Assembly (NCBI GenBank): GCA_964517005.1
Contig: CAZFAJ010000019.1
Span: forward strand, 1 to 43,723
Source: CAYVBJ01 sp964517005
GTDB lineage: Bacteria > Bacteroidota > Rhodothermia > Balneolales > Balneolaceae
Reading direction: 5' to 3'
DNA: 43,723 bases
The notes beneath the pieces were generated by a model that ran no database searches, was not told where the DNA came from, and worked only from the letters and a program-made list of their open reading frames with translations. Shown in pieces: positions 15,158-24,252 of the stretch (the stretch's first letter is position 1; each line of letters begins with the position of its first letter). The translations under genes were made by a program, and so were the position numbers.

Positions 15158-18121
15158 ATGAAACGAGCGCTACATTTTATTTTAGCTATTCAGATAGCTT
15201 TTCTATTAGCTGCCAACACAGCATTCAGCCAGATTGAGTCTGTTACTCCGACATTTCCAACAGAAAATGATGAGGTTGAAATCATTTTTGACGCAACCCA
15301 GGGTAACGGCGAACTGGAAGGATTTACCGGAGATGTGTTTCTCTGGACGGGAGTGATCACCAATGAAAGCACCAGTTCAACAGACTGGCGATTTGTACAG
15401 GGTACAACTGAGAATCCGGATTTCAGTTCTGATTTCCCGGAATTTTTGAAGGCAACACCTCTTGGAAATGACAGATGGAGCTTTACTTTCAGTCCTTCAG
15501 TAAGGGAGTTTTATGGTGTGACTGATCCATCAATTACCATTGAACAGATTGCACTCCTGTTTCGCGGTGTTCAGAATGGATCAGTCACGGCTGTGGGAAG
15601 AGGGCCCGGTGATTCGGATATCTTTATTGACATATTTGAAGCGGGTGGAGTAAATGTACAGTTTACCAACCCGGCAGATGAGTTTATAATTCTTGAAAAA
15701 AATGAAGACCTGCAGATTACGGCAGAAGCGAATTCCGATAATAATGATACCATCACAATGACCCTGTTTTTAAATGACAGTGAAGTTGCATCTCAGGTGG
15801 GAACAGAGCTGAACTATACATTTTCTTCAGCTGAACCGGGTAATTTTGAGTTTGTTGTACAAGCTGCCGATGAAAGCGGGGGAGTCGGTGAAGATTCCTT
15901 TTCAGCTGTGGTTAGTCCCGATCCGATTTTGGAAGCACGTCCTGCAGGTCTTCAGGATGGAATCACAGCTGCAGGAGATACAGGATTTATTCTGTCATTG
16001 TTTGCGCCCGGTAAAGAGTTTGTCTATGTGATCGGCGACTTTAATAACTGGCAAATTGATACGGACTTTTTTATGAAACGGGATGAAGTAAATGCTGACA
16101 GTGTCTATTACTGGATTGAGATCGACGGGCTGACTCCCGGCGATGAATATGGGTTTCAATACCTGGTAGACGGAGAAATTAGGGTGGCAGATCCCTACTC
16201 CGAACTCGTTCTGGATCCCTTTGATGATCAGTTTATTACCGATGCCACGTTTCCGAATTTGAAACCTTACCCGGCAGGCCAGACAGAATACCAGGTGGGT
16301 GTGCTTCAGCCCGGTAAAGCTGAATTTGACTGGCAGGTAGATGAATGGGAAAAACCTGCATCTGAGGAACTTGTTGTTTATGAACTGCTTGTTCGTGATT
16401 TTATCGAAAACCATGATTTTGCCACCCTGGCCGATACTCTTGGCTATCTTGAAACCCTGGGAGTGAATGCAATTGAGCTGATGCCAATCATGCATTTTGA
16501 GGGAAATTCAAGCTGGGGATTTAATCCTGCATTTCATCTGGCCGTAGACAAATATTACGGCCCGGCAGATGACCTGAAACGGTTTATTGATGAAGCACAC
16601 AGCCGCGATATGGTTGTTATACTGGATATGGTTTTGAATCATGCTTTTAATCAATCTCCGCTTGTACGGCTTTGGAATGAGGGAACGTTTGGCAGGCCGA
16701 CAGCTGATAATCCCTACTTTAATGTAGAGCCAACACACCCATTTAATGTAGGATCCGATTTCAATCACGAAAGTGAAGCGACAAAACATTTTGTGGACAG
16801 GGTAAATCGACATTGGCTGGAAGAGTTTCGATTTGACGGATTTCGTTTTGATCTTTCAAAAGGGTTTACACAAACAGACTCAGACGGTAATGTAGATTTT
16901 TGGAGTCAAAGAGATGACTCGCGAATTGCGCTTTTAACCCGCATGGCGAATCAAATTTGGGATGTGAATCCGGAAGCATATGTGATTCTTGAACATTTTG
17001 CAGCCAATGATGAAGAGCAGATCCTGTCAGACCGTGGCATGCTGTTATGGAACAATCTCAATTTCAATTACAATGAAGCTACAATGGGTTTCCACGAGCA
17101 GGGAAAATCTGATTTTTCTGCAGTACATCATTCCGTGAGAAACTTCGATGAACCGGATCTGATCAGCTATATGGAAAGTCATGATGAGCAGTGGTTGATG
17201 CTTAAGAACCTCAAATTTGGCAATCGCACACCTGATCTTACTTATGATGTTCGTGAACTGGAAACCGCCCTGGAGCGTCAAAAAATAGCCGGCGCATTTT
17301 TCTTTACGGTTCCGGGCCCAAAAATGATGTGGCAGTTCGGTGAGCTTGGCTATGGCGGCGGCCCGGGCGAGTGCCTGAAACGTGGAGGCGGTGGAAATGG
17401 AGACTGCCTGGCATCAGACCCGGGAAGAACCGCTGAAAAACCAATCCGCTGGGACTATTTTGAAGACCCGGACAGGAGAGCCCTTTTTCAGGCCTGGAGT
17501 GCACTCATCAATCTTCGAAAATCGCATCCTGCATTCAGCAGCGGGGAAACCGTATTTGAGCGGAATTTTAACGGCGCACAAAAATGGATGAATTTAATTC
17601 ATCCTGATCTCAGTGTTCACATTGCCGGTAATTTTGACCTCGTTGAACAGCAGAGAACCCTGGACTTTCCTGAAGACGGAACATGGTACGAGTTCTTTAC
17701 AGGTAACAGTATTACGGTAGCCGCGGGTGAAACTCCGGAGATAACCCTTCGTCCGGGTGAATTCAGGCTTTTTACAACACAGTTTTTTGAGACACCGGCA
17801 GACGATATTTTCACGAGCAATGAACCAGGCGAACTGGCGGGCGATGGTGTTCCGGAGTCATTCAAATTGCACAATAATTTTCCGAATCCCTTTAACCCTT
17901 CAACGCAAATACGATATGATGTTCCACAAGTGAGCAGTGTAAGAGTGGATATTTTTAACATGCTCGGGCAGAGGGTCGCAACGCTGGTGAATCAGGAACA
18001 GCATCAGACGGGAAGCTTTACCATTACATTTGATGCTTCAAACCTCAGCAGTGGTGTGTATATTGCAAGAATGGTAACCGGCAGTAACACAATGATCCAA
18101 AAAATGACATTAATTAAGTAA
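15158..18121 (+). CDS. Secreted GH13 alpha-amylase with T9SS C-terminal sorting domain
   Basis: A 987-aa modular enzyme. It has a signal peptide (about 1-25), an N-terminal beta domain (about 26-165), an Ig-like module (about 170-255) and a CBM48-like module (about 256-375, with FVYVIGDFNNW). The GH13 TIM barrel follows (about 405-850). The catalytic regions are complete: DMVLNH; GFRFDLSKG with nucleophile Asp565; VILEHF with acid/base Glu612; and ESHDEQ with Asp676. The last ~85 residues (NNFPNPFNPST...GVYIARMV...KMTLIK) are a type A sorting domain of the type IX secretion system, so the enzyme is exported across the outer membrane and probably attached to the surface. It should cut long alpha-1,4-glucans outside the cell. 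Its product type is not predictable. Confidence 0.93.
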   Translation: MKRALHFILAIQIAFLLAANTAFSQIESVTPTFPTENDEVEIIFDATQGNGELEGFTGDVFLWTGVITNESTSSTDWRFVQGTTENPDFSSDFPEFLKATPLGNDRWSFTFSPSVREFYGVTDPSITIEQIALLFRGVQNGSVTAVGRGPGDSDIFIDIFEAGGVNVQFTNPADEFIILEKNEDLQITAEANSDNNDTITMTLFLNDSEVASQVGTELNYTFSSAEPGNFEFVVQAADESGGVGEDSFSAVVSPDPILEARPAGLQDGITAAGDTGFILSLFAPGKEFVYVIGDFNNWQIDTDFFMKRDEVNADSVYYWIEIDGLTPGDEYGFQYLVDGEIRVADPYSELVLDPFDDQFITDATFPNLKPYPAGQTEYQVGVLQPGKAEFDWQVDEWEKPASEELVVYELLVRDFIENHDFATLADTLGYLETLGVNAIELMPIMHFEGNSSWGFNPAFHLAVDKYYGPADDLKRFIDEAHSRDMVVILDMVLNHAFNQSPLVRLWNEGTFGRPTADNPYFNVEPTHPFNVGSDFNHESEATKHFVDRVNRHWLEEFRFDGFRFDLSKGFTQTDSDGNVDFWSQRDDSRIALLTRMANQIWDVNPEAYVILEHFAANDEEQILSDRGMLLWNNLNFNYNEATMGFHEQGKSDFSAVHHSVRNFDEPDLISYMESHDEQWLMLKNLKFGNRTPDLTYDVRELETALERQKIAGAFFFTVPGPKMMWQFGELGYGGGPGECLKRGGGGNGDCLASDPGRTAEKPIRWDYFEDPDRRALFQAWSALINLRKSHPAFSSGETVFERNFNGAQKWMNLIHPDLSVHIAGNFDLVEQQRTLDFPEDGTWYEFFTGNSITVAAGETPEITLRPGEFRLFTTQFFETPADDIFTSNEPGELAGDGVPESFKLHNNFPNPFNPSTQIRYDVPQVSSVRVDIFNMLGQRVATLVNQEQHQTGSFTITFDASNLSSGVYIARMVTGSNTMIQKMTLIK

Positions 18122-18162
18122 AAAATTATACTCTTGCTTCCGAAATTTTAAATGTTAGAATC

Positions 18163-19554
18163 ATGATACAGAGACGTTTTGACGTTTTTATTCTTCTCTT
18201 TTTGTTTTTTGGTTCCCTTTTTCTGCATGGGTGTGATAACGCTCAGGATGCCCAAACATCACCGGACACAGAAACAACCAATGAAAGATTTGTTGACCAT
18301 CCCGAGTGGTCTGTGAATGCGAATATTTATGAAGTGAATATCCGTCAGTATACTCCGGAGGGAACGTTCAATGCTTTTGCGGAGCATCTGCCAAGGCTCA
18401 GTGAAATGGGTGTTAAAATTCTCTGGCTGATGCCCATTCATCCCATCGGCGAAGAGAACAGAAAAGGATCTCTTGGCAGCTACTATTCCGTAAAAGATTT
18501 TAAAGATGTGAATCCTGAGTTTGGAACAAAGGATGATTTCAGAAATCTTGTAGAAAAAGCTCATCAGTTGGATATGAAGGTTATCATTGACTGGGTTGCC
18601 AATCACACGGCTTGGGATGCAGAGTGGACCAAAACAAATCCGGAATTTTATTCTCGTGATGAAAATGGAAACTTTCATCCTCCTGTAGAAGATTGGGAAG
18701 ATGTAATTCAGCTGGACTATGAGAATGAAGGATTAAGGGAAGCCATGCACGATGCACTGGAGTACTGGGTCCGTGACTTTAACATAGACGGCTATCGCTG
18801 TGATGTTGCCTATATGGTTCCAACCGAATTCTGGAACAGAGCCCGGCAAAATCTGGATGCCATAAAACCTGTGTTTATGCTTGCAGAAGCAGAAACTCCT
18901 GAACTTCATGTCCGGGCTTTTGATATGAGTTATGCCTGGAATTATGCGCAGACAATCCGGGATGTAGCCGCAGGTGAAAAAGGATTGAAATCAATCGATG
19001 AAGTCATGGAACAGGAGTTCACAAGATTTGAAAAAGAGGACTATCGTATGTTTTTCACTACAAATCATGATGAAAATTCGTGGAAGGGCAGCGACCCTGA
19101 ACTCTATGGTGATAATTTTGAGAATTTTGCTGTGCTTTCTGCTACGATATGGGGAATGCCCCTGGTTTACAGCGGACAAGAAGAAGGACTGGACAAACAA
19201 CTTGCCTTTTTCGAGAAAGATGAGATCAACTGGGGAGATTTCAAATACGAAGAATTTTATAATACACTTCTTGACTTAAATACAAATAATACCGCCTTAA
19301 GAAATGGAACTGCAGGAGGTGATTTTGTAAAAGTATCAACAGATAGTGAGGAAACTATTTATGCATTTAAACGGGTAAACCCTGACGCGGAAGTTTTTGT
19401 GATTTTAAATTTTTCAGATTCGGAGCAAACAATTACATTGAATGAATCTACAGTGGAGGGGAACTGGCGGGATGTATTCCGTGGAACCTCTGTTTCACTG
19501 GAAACAACACAGGCTATACCTGCGAACGGGTATCTGGTGTTTGAGAAGATGTAA
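18163..19554 (+). CDS. Lipoprotein GH13 alpha-amylase
   Basis: A 463-aa GH13 hydrolase with a lipoprotein signal (lipobox LHGC, Cys24) and a compact barrel without accessory modules. The conserved regions are intact: DWVANHTAWD; GYRCDVAYMVP with nucleophile Asp214; MLAEAETPE with Glu242; and TTNHDENSW with Asp303. A short C-terminal beta domain follows (about 380-463). The membrane anchor suggests periplasmic or outer-membrane degradation of the maltodextrins made by the T9SS-exported amylase 41 bp upstream. Similar short GH13 lipoproteins in Bacteroidota act on maltooligosaccharides, but exact specificity (for example maltogenic) is inferred only. Confidence 0.92.
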   Translation: MIQRRFDVFILLFLFFGSLFLHGCDNAQDAQTSPDTETTNERFVDHPEWSVNANIYEVNIRQYTPEGTFNAFAEHLPRLSEMGVKILWLMPIHPIGEENRKGSLGSYYSVKDFKDVNPEFGTKDDFRNLVEKAHQLDMKVIIDWVANHTAWDAEWTKTNPEFYSRDENGNFHPPVEDWEDVIQLDYENEGLREAMHDALEYWVRDFNIDGYRCDVAYMVPTEFWNRARQNLDAIKPVFMLAEAETPELHVRAFDMSYAWNYAQTIRDVAAGEKGLKSIDEVMEQEFTRFEKEDYRMFFTTNHDENSWKGSDPELYGDNFENFAVLSATIWGMPLVYSGQEEGLDKQLAFFEKDEINWGDFKYEEFYNTLLDLNTNNTALRNGTAGGDFVKVSTDSEETIYAFKRVNPDAEVFVILNFSDSEQTITLNESTVEGNWRDVFRGTSVSLETTQAIPANGYLVFEKM

Positions 19555-19588
19555 TGGCGTTGAATGCATACATTATCAGCCTCCGGTG

Positions 19589-19709
19589 GTACACACCCCC
19601 TGGTTCTCCCTAACCGCCTGATGGCGTCAGTGATAACCGGTCCCCTCTCGAGAGGGGACCGACTTATTCAAAACGCCGAAGGCGATTTTGAAAAGGCAGG
19701 GGCGAGTAC
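19589..19709. repeat. 121-bp palindromic intergenic repeat (MITE/REP-like)
   Basis: The outer ends are imperfect inverted repeats: GTACACACCCCCTG on the left and CAGGGGCGAGTAC on the right. The centre (19639-19660) is a perfect 22-bp palindrome with arms GGTCCCCTCTC and GAGAGGGGACC. A further small hairpin, ACGCC-GAA-GGCGA, lies in the right half, and CCGCCTGATGGCGTCAG in the left half is similar. It fills the gap between the lipoprotein amylase and the MFS gene. A related right-half fragment occurs near 21595. No transposase is present, so it could be a non-autonomous element or a dispersed transcript-ending structure. Confidence 0.65.
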
Positions 19710-19747
19710 AAGGCATGGCTATAAAACCAAAACCTAACCATAACCAA

Positions 19748-21280
19748 ATGAATATAACACCCAAACCTCGTCCCAAACTCAGTTTTTGGCAAATCTGGAA
19801 CATGAGTTTCGGGTTTTTGGGCATCCAGTTTGGTTTTGCCCTTCAGAATGCAAACGTAAGCCGGATATTTGAAACACTTGGAGCCAATGTTGATGATATT
19901 CCCATTCTCTGGATTGCAGCACCGGTTACAGGCCTGCTGATTCAGCCTGTTGTCGGTTACTTCAGCGACAGAACATGGACAAGACTTGGGAGAAGGCGCC
20001 CATACTTTTTATGGGGAGCAATATTTGCAACAATTGCACTCTTTATCATGCCAAATTCACCGGCGCTTTGGGTTGCTGCCGGAATGTTATGGATCATGGA
20101 CGCTTCCATTAACATATCCATGGAGCCGTTTCGAGCATTTGTAGGTGATATGCTTCCATCGGAACAGCGAACCAGGGGATTTGCCATGCAGAGCTTTTTT
20201 ATCGGTACGGGAGCCGTTGTGGCCTCAGCTCTTCCCTATATGATGACAAACTGGTTTGGTGTGGCCAATACCGCCCCCGAGGGGTTGATTCCGCCATCAG
20301 TAAAATGGTCATTCTACCTGGGCGGAGCCATATTTTTGCTTGCTGTAATGTGGACCGTTTTCCGCTCACATGAATATCCCCCCGAAGAGCTGGAAGCTTT
20401 TGAGCAATATGAAAACGATCAGATTGAAGACGCAGCTGAAGCAAAGCGCGAAGTTCCGATTGAAGCAGGGGAAGGGCAAAAGAAAGTAAATTTTGGACTG
20501 ATCTTCACAGTGCTGGGCGGTATTTTAACCTGGCTGGTATACAACGGTGCATATGATAAAGAGCTCTATGTGTTAACAATTGGACTGGCGGTTCTTGGAA
20601 TTGTCTCACTTCTTGCGGGATTGTGGCAGAGAGCCGGTAAAACTGACCAGGGGCTTGTTGTTGTGGTCCATGATTTTTTGCATATGCCTAAAACTATGGT
20701 TCAGCTCGCCTTCGTACAATTTTTCTCATGGTTTGCCCTTTTCGCAATGTGGATCTACACAACCGCTGCAGTGACTGCTCATATTTACGGAACCAGCGAT
20801 ACCACGTCTGTTCTTTACAACGAAGGAGCCGACTGGGTCGGTATTATGTTTGCTGTCTATAATGGATTTGCCGCGATTGTTGCTTTCGGGCTGGCACCTA
20901 TGGCTAAATTATCAAGCCGCAAAATTGTTCATGCTGTATCACTGATTGCAGGCGGACTGAGTTTAATCGGTATCTATTTTATGTCGAGCCCGACTATGCT
21001 GATTATATCAATGATTGGAGTTGGCCTTGCGTGGGCCAGTATCCTGGCAATGCCTTATGCTATTTTGGCCGGTTCGCTTCCTTCTAAAAAAATGGGCCTT
21101 TATATGGGTATTTTCAATTTCTTTATTGTAATTCCTCAAATCATTGCGGCCAGTATGCTGGGTTTTGTTACTCGCAGCTGGTTTGGCGGAGAGGCCATCT
21201 ACTCGCTAATGCTTGGCGGAGGCGCCATGATCATAGCCGCAGCCACCATGTATTTTGTAGATGATGTGGATGCGGATTGA
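19748..21280 (+). CDS. MFS disaccharide/maltodextrin transporter (SLC45/MalP-like)
   Basis: A 511-aa permease with about twelve membrane segments and a long central cytoplasmic loop rich in Glu and Lys (about 215-255). The loop-2/3 motif GYFSDRTWTRLGRRRPYF and the opening WNMSFGFLGIQFGFALQNANVSRIF are typical of the SLC45/sucrose-maltose type MFS proteins found beside GH13 genes in Bacteroidota. It probably imports maltose or short maltodextrins by proton symport across the inner membrane. The reading frame continues upstream to a TTG at 19688, but that part lies in the palindromic repeat and adds a non-conserved basic stretch. I therefore prefer the ATG at 19748, with the ATG at 19715 as an alternative. 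Confidence 0.88.
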   Translation: MNITPKPRPKLSFWQIWNMSFGFLGIQFGFALQNANVSRIFETLGANVDDIPILWIAAPVTGLLIQPVVGYFSDRTWTRLGRRRPYFLWGAIFATIALFIMPNSPALWVAAGMLWIMDASINISMEPFRAFVGDMLPSEQRTRGFAMQSFFIGTGAVVASALPYMMTNWFGVANTAPEGLIPPSVKWSFYLGGAIFLLAVMWTVFRSHEYPPEELEAFEQYENDQIEDAAEAKREVPIEAGEGQKKVNFGLIFTVLGGILTWLVYNGAYDKELYVLTIGLAVLGIVSLLAGLWQRAGKTDQGLVVVVHDFLHMPKTMVQLAFVQFFSWFALFAMWIYTTAAVTAHIYGTSDTTSVLYNEGADWVGIMFAVYNGFAAIVAFGLAPMAKLSSRKIVHAVSLIAGGLSLIGIYFMSSPTMLIISMIGVGLAWASILAMPYAILAGSLPSKKMGLYMGIFNFFIVIPQIIAASMLGFVTRSWFGGEAIYSLMLGGGAMIIAAATMYFVDDVDAD

Positions 21281-21893
21281 CAAATCAATAAAAAAAAAGA
21301 GTTCTATCGATATACGGTTTACGTTTGGGCAGGCAGTGACGGGAATTCTTTTATTAAATCCGGTTGACGATTTGAATACCCGGTGTCTTTCGCAGCTATC
21401 GTTTTCCTAAACGGTAACCGAAAGGCTGGTGATTATATCGGCAACACCGCCACAGGCTGAAGGCCTGGTTTTCCCGAAATGAAATTCGCAACGTTTGATG
21501 TTGATCAGCCACAATTCCAGCACCTCTATTTGATTTTGTACCGCCTTCTGCTCTCCCCGACACATGTGTGTACGGGATTTCGCAAATGGCTCAACGAGAG
21601 GGGACAAGTTTAGACGCGTCCAGCGGATAAACAAGGGGTGTGTTCACAGCTTCGGCCAAAATCTGTGCAATAGACCTCATTGGTTGGCAGAGTCAAATAA
21701 CAATCGTCCCGCAGGAATAGTTGGTGAAATTGCAAAGATGAAATTTAAGAACGGCATTTGATATTGCAAAGCAATGTAAAGATAATATTAAATTATCTAT
21801 TCATCTCCCTGAAAACATGAATTTGTCGCTGCACATAATTACTTTTCAACAGAGTTCAAAGCACTCAAGAACATTTCTCATATAGACAGGACT
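21281..21893. other. 613-bp intergenic region, no convincing gene
   Basis: Between the sugar transporter and the alkaline phosphatase. A 75-codon minus-strand reading frame (21407-21634) is present but shows no recognisable domain, start context or low-complexity membrane pattern. The region contains a fragment related to the palindromic repeat (from 21595) and a 10-bp palindrome, ACACATGTGT, at 21570-21579. The last ~110 bp is AT-rich and probably holds the promoter of the phosphatase. Confidence 0.6.
21595..21646. repeat. Partial copy of the palindromic intergenic repeat
   Basis: CGAGAGGGGAC at 21595-21605 equals the right arm of the central palindrome of the 19589-19709 element. About 27 bp later comes AAGGGGTGTGTTC, which resembles the reverse complement of that element's left end (GTACACACCCCCTG). 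The left half is missing. It looks like a decayed or half-length member of the same repeat family. Confidence 0.45.
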
Positions 21894-23354
21894 ATGAAAC
21901 CAAATAAACTAAGCCGGCTCGATTTTTTAAAAACAGGTGCACTCTCAGCTGCTGCACTCGGAAGCGGGGCACTTGGATTCAAAACTGATAAAAAAAGATC
22001 AGCAAGTAAATCTGGAGATGCAAAAAATGTAATTTTTTTGGTATCCGACGGAATGAGTGCCGGTACCTTTAACCTGGCTGATCTGGTAAAACAAGATCAG
22101 TTTGGCGAAAAAACCAATTGGGTGAAATTATATGAATCAGATCGTGAATATCATCGCGGCCTGATGGATATGGCTTCTCTTAATTCGACGGTTACAGGTT
22201 CGGCATCGGCGGCCTCTTCCTGGGGATGCGGTCACAGGATTAACAATAATGCCGTCAATTGGGGGCCTAACGGAGAGCGGTATAAAACCATTTGTGAAAT
22301 TTTCAGGGACTCCGGCAAGGGAACCGGTTTGGTAACATCTTCCCGGATAACCCATGCAACACCATCCGGTTTCGCGATTAACATGCCAAACCGTTGGATG
22401 GAGAATGAGATAGCCGTACAGTATTCTGAGCGGGAGTACGATGTGTTACTTGGGGGTGGCCAAAGGCATTTTTCTCCAGATTTACGAAGCGATGGAAAAG
22501 ATCTCTATTCAGTTTTTCGTCAAAACGGATATACCGTTGTTCAGACAAAAGAAGAGCTCAGCAGGGCAACAAGAAACAGCCGTCTGTTGGGTCTGTTTAA
22601 TTCGTCTCATCTGCCTTATATGGTAGATTACAACTCTCTTCCCGAACTAAAAAGAAAAACGCCTACGCTTGCAGAAATGACAGACGCAGCTCTTCAAAGG
22701 CTCGAAAAAAATCCAAATGGATTTATTCTGCAGATAGAAGGCGCAAGAGTGGATCATGCAGCTCATGATAATGACGCTGCGGGCTTAATATACGATCAAA
22801 TTGCTTTTGATGATGCAATCAAAACTGTGATGGATTTCACAAATGGGAGGGATGATACTCTTGTTATTCTGACTACCGATCACGGAAACGCTAATCCCGG
22901 GCTAAGCGGCCTGGGAAGCGGATATGGTGACTCACCTGCTATGATGGCAACGGTTTATGACTACCGCCACAGCTTTGAATGGATTCAGAGAGAACTCAGA
23001 GAAATAAGAAATGACAAACCATGGCGAACTGTTCTGGTATCAAAAATTAAAGATGTGATTGAATATGCCACGAACACACAAATCAGAAGTGATGAGGCAC
23101 TAATGATCAGGGAGGCACTTGAAGGCAAATACAGAGCACCATTTCGCAATCGTCAGGGAGTCGTTGGTGTGATGTCGGGTGTACTTGCCAATTATAACGG
23201 AATCAATTTTATCGGCACCAATCACACAGCCGATTACGTAGAGTTAGCCGCATGGGGGCCCGGCAGCGATCGTATTCCAACCTTCGTCCGTAACACAGCA
23301 CTCTTTGGCCTGATGGTTGATATGGCTGATGTCCGGGCTTATGCGGAAGGGTAG
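21894..23354 (+). CDS. Alkaline phosphatase (PhoA family) with altered nucleophile motif
   Basis: A 486-aa PF00245-type phosphomonoesterase. Metal ligand motifs are present: FLVSDGMSAG near residue 50, IEGARVDHAAHDNDA, TTDHGNANPG and the late TNHTADYVELAAWGPG histidine. The phosphoryl-accepting serine is in TVTGSASAASS (Ser103). The residue before it is Gly102, where the family normally has Asp (Asp101-Ser102 in E. coli PhoA). The N-terminus SRLDFLKTGALSAAAL resembles a Tat signal, but the second arginine of the pair is missing. Export to the periplasm or surface is likely. It stands alone between the alpha-glucan locus and the PUL, and no Pho-box-like direct repeat was seen upstream. Confidence 0.9.
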   Translation: MKPNKLSRLDFLKTGALSAAALGSGALGFKTDKKRSASKSGDAKNVIFLVSDGMSAGTFNLADLVKQDQFGEKTNWVKLYESDREYHRGLMDMASLNSTVTGSASAASSWGCGHRINNNAVNWGPNGERYKTICEIFRDSGKGTGLVTSSRITHATPSGFAINMPNRWMENEIAVQYSEREYDVLLGGGQRHFSPDLRSDGKDLYSVFRQNGYTVVQTKEELSRATRNSRLLGLFNSSHLPYMVDYNSLPELKRKTPTLAEMTDAALQRLEKNPNGFILQIEGARVDHAAHDNDAAGLIYDQIAFDDAIKTVMDFTNGRDDTLVILTTDHGNANPGLSGLGSGYGDSPAMMATVYDYRHSFEWIQRELREIRNDKPWRTVLVSKIKDVIEYATNTQIRSDEALMIREALEGKYRAPFRNRQGVVGVMSGVLANYNGINFIGTNHTADYVELAAWGPGSDRIPTFVRNTALFGLMVDMADVRAYAEG

Positions 23355-23679
23355 CATGGGTTTTTGGAAGTTGAAATGAATGAAGAGTAAAAGAGACAGG
23401 TGTATGGCCAGCAAAAGACGTTTTTTTAACTTTTTTTCTTTTTCCAGAAGAACATGTTTTCCATCTCTAATAAGTTAAAAATTTTAAAGTCTCTCTTTTT
23501 TTAAGTAAATGTGGAGTAAAAATTTTTGATTGCAGTGAATAACCATCGAAAAGTTGATTCTTTGCTGCTTCTAAATTAGCTTATTTAAATAGTGTTATTT
23601 CAAATAAAATACTTCTCGCCTTAAAAGTGTTTTGGATTTAGTAACAGCAGAGTAAAATTTATTACCATAACTGGAATTA
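23355..23679. other. 325-bp AT-rich leader upstream of the ECF sigma gene
   Basis: No reading frame or stable hairpin is seen. The segment is rich in T- and A-tracts and separates the alkaline phosphatase from the ECF sigma gene. It should hold the sigma gene promoter, but no motif could be assigned with confidence. Confidence 0.5.
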
Positions 23680-24252
23680 ATGAGTAGCTGCACAACAGAT
23701 TTACAATTACTGCAGGATATCAGGCAGAGTAATACTGCAGCGTTTGAGGAATTATTTAAAAAATATTATATGCCGCTGACCCGGTTTGCCTGGAGGTATG
23801 TAAATTGCAAAGCAATTGCAGAAGAAATGGTGCAGGAACTCTTTGCCGATTTATGGGAAGAGAGAATAACATGGGAAGTTGAGGGTTCACTTCGCGCATA
23901 CTTATACAGTTCCATAAGAAACCGAAGCCTGAATCATTTAAAACATCAAAAAGTGAAACAGAAATATGACCCTCTCTGGATGGAAGAAAAAGAAAACCCG
24001 ACAATAAAATTTGAGGACCACAGAAGAGAAGAAGAAATAAGAGAAGCAATAAAAAATGCAATAGAAGAATTGCCCCCTCGAAGCAAAATGACCTATAAAC
24101 TTAACCGCTATGATGGCCTGACTTACCAGGAAATTGCCGAAGTGATGGATGTATCGATAAAAACCGTAGAATCTCAGATGACCCGGACTTTGAAAATATT
24201 GCGGGGCAAGCTCTCCTATTTACTGGTGTTTTCAATTGGATTGATTTTGTAG
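23680..24252 (+). CDS. ECF-subfamily RNA polymerase sigma-70 factor (Bacteroidota PUL type)
   Basis: A 190-aa sigma factor with region 2 (about residues 25-95, including AFEELFKKYYMPLTRFAWRY and the EEMVQELFADLWEER helix) and region 4 with its helix-turn-helix (about 130-180, GLTYQEIAEVMDVSIKTVESQ). It belongs to the FecI-like group that Bacteroidota use to switch on SusCD loci. The partner anti-sigma (FecR) and an STN-domain SusC receptor lie downstream on the same strand, which makes a trans-envelope signalling set. The distance to fecR is unusually long (about 0.5-0.6 kb). The C-terminus ends in a hydrophobic stretch (LLVFSIGLIL). Confidence 0.93.
   Translation: MSSCTTDLQLLQDIRQSNTAAFEELFKKYYMPLTRFAWRYVNCKAIAEEMVQELFADLWEERITWEVEGSLRAYLYSSIRNRSLNHLKHQKVKQKYDPLWMEEKENPTIKFEDHRREEEIREAIKNAIEELPPRSKMTYKLNRYDGLTYQEIAEVMDVSIKTVESQMTRTLKILRGKLSYLLVFSIGLIL

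Noticed and set aside
15995..16495. A 166-codon minus-strand frame inside the secreted amylase gene
   Set aside because: The plus strand encodes a complete GH13 enzyme with all catalytic motifs through this stretch. The antisense frame has no recognisable domain.
19688..19747. TTG start that would add 20 residues to the MFS transporter
   Set aside because: The extension is encoded partly by the palindromic repeat and is not transporter-like. The ATG at 19748 gives a normal N-terminus.
21407..21634. A 75-codon minus-strand frame in the gap before the alkaline phosphatase
   Set aside because: No recognisable domain or motif. It overlaps a fragment of the palindromic repeat at its 5' end. It was kept only as a note in the intergenic entry.
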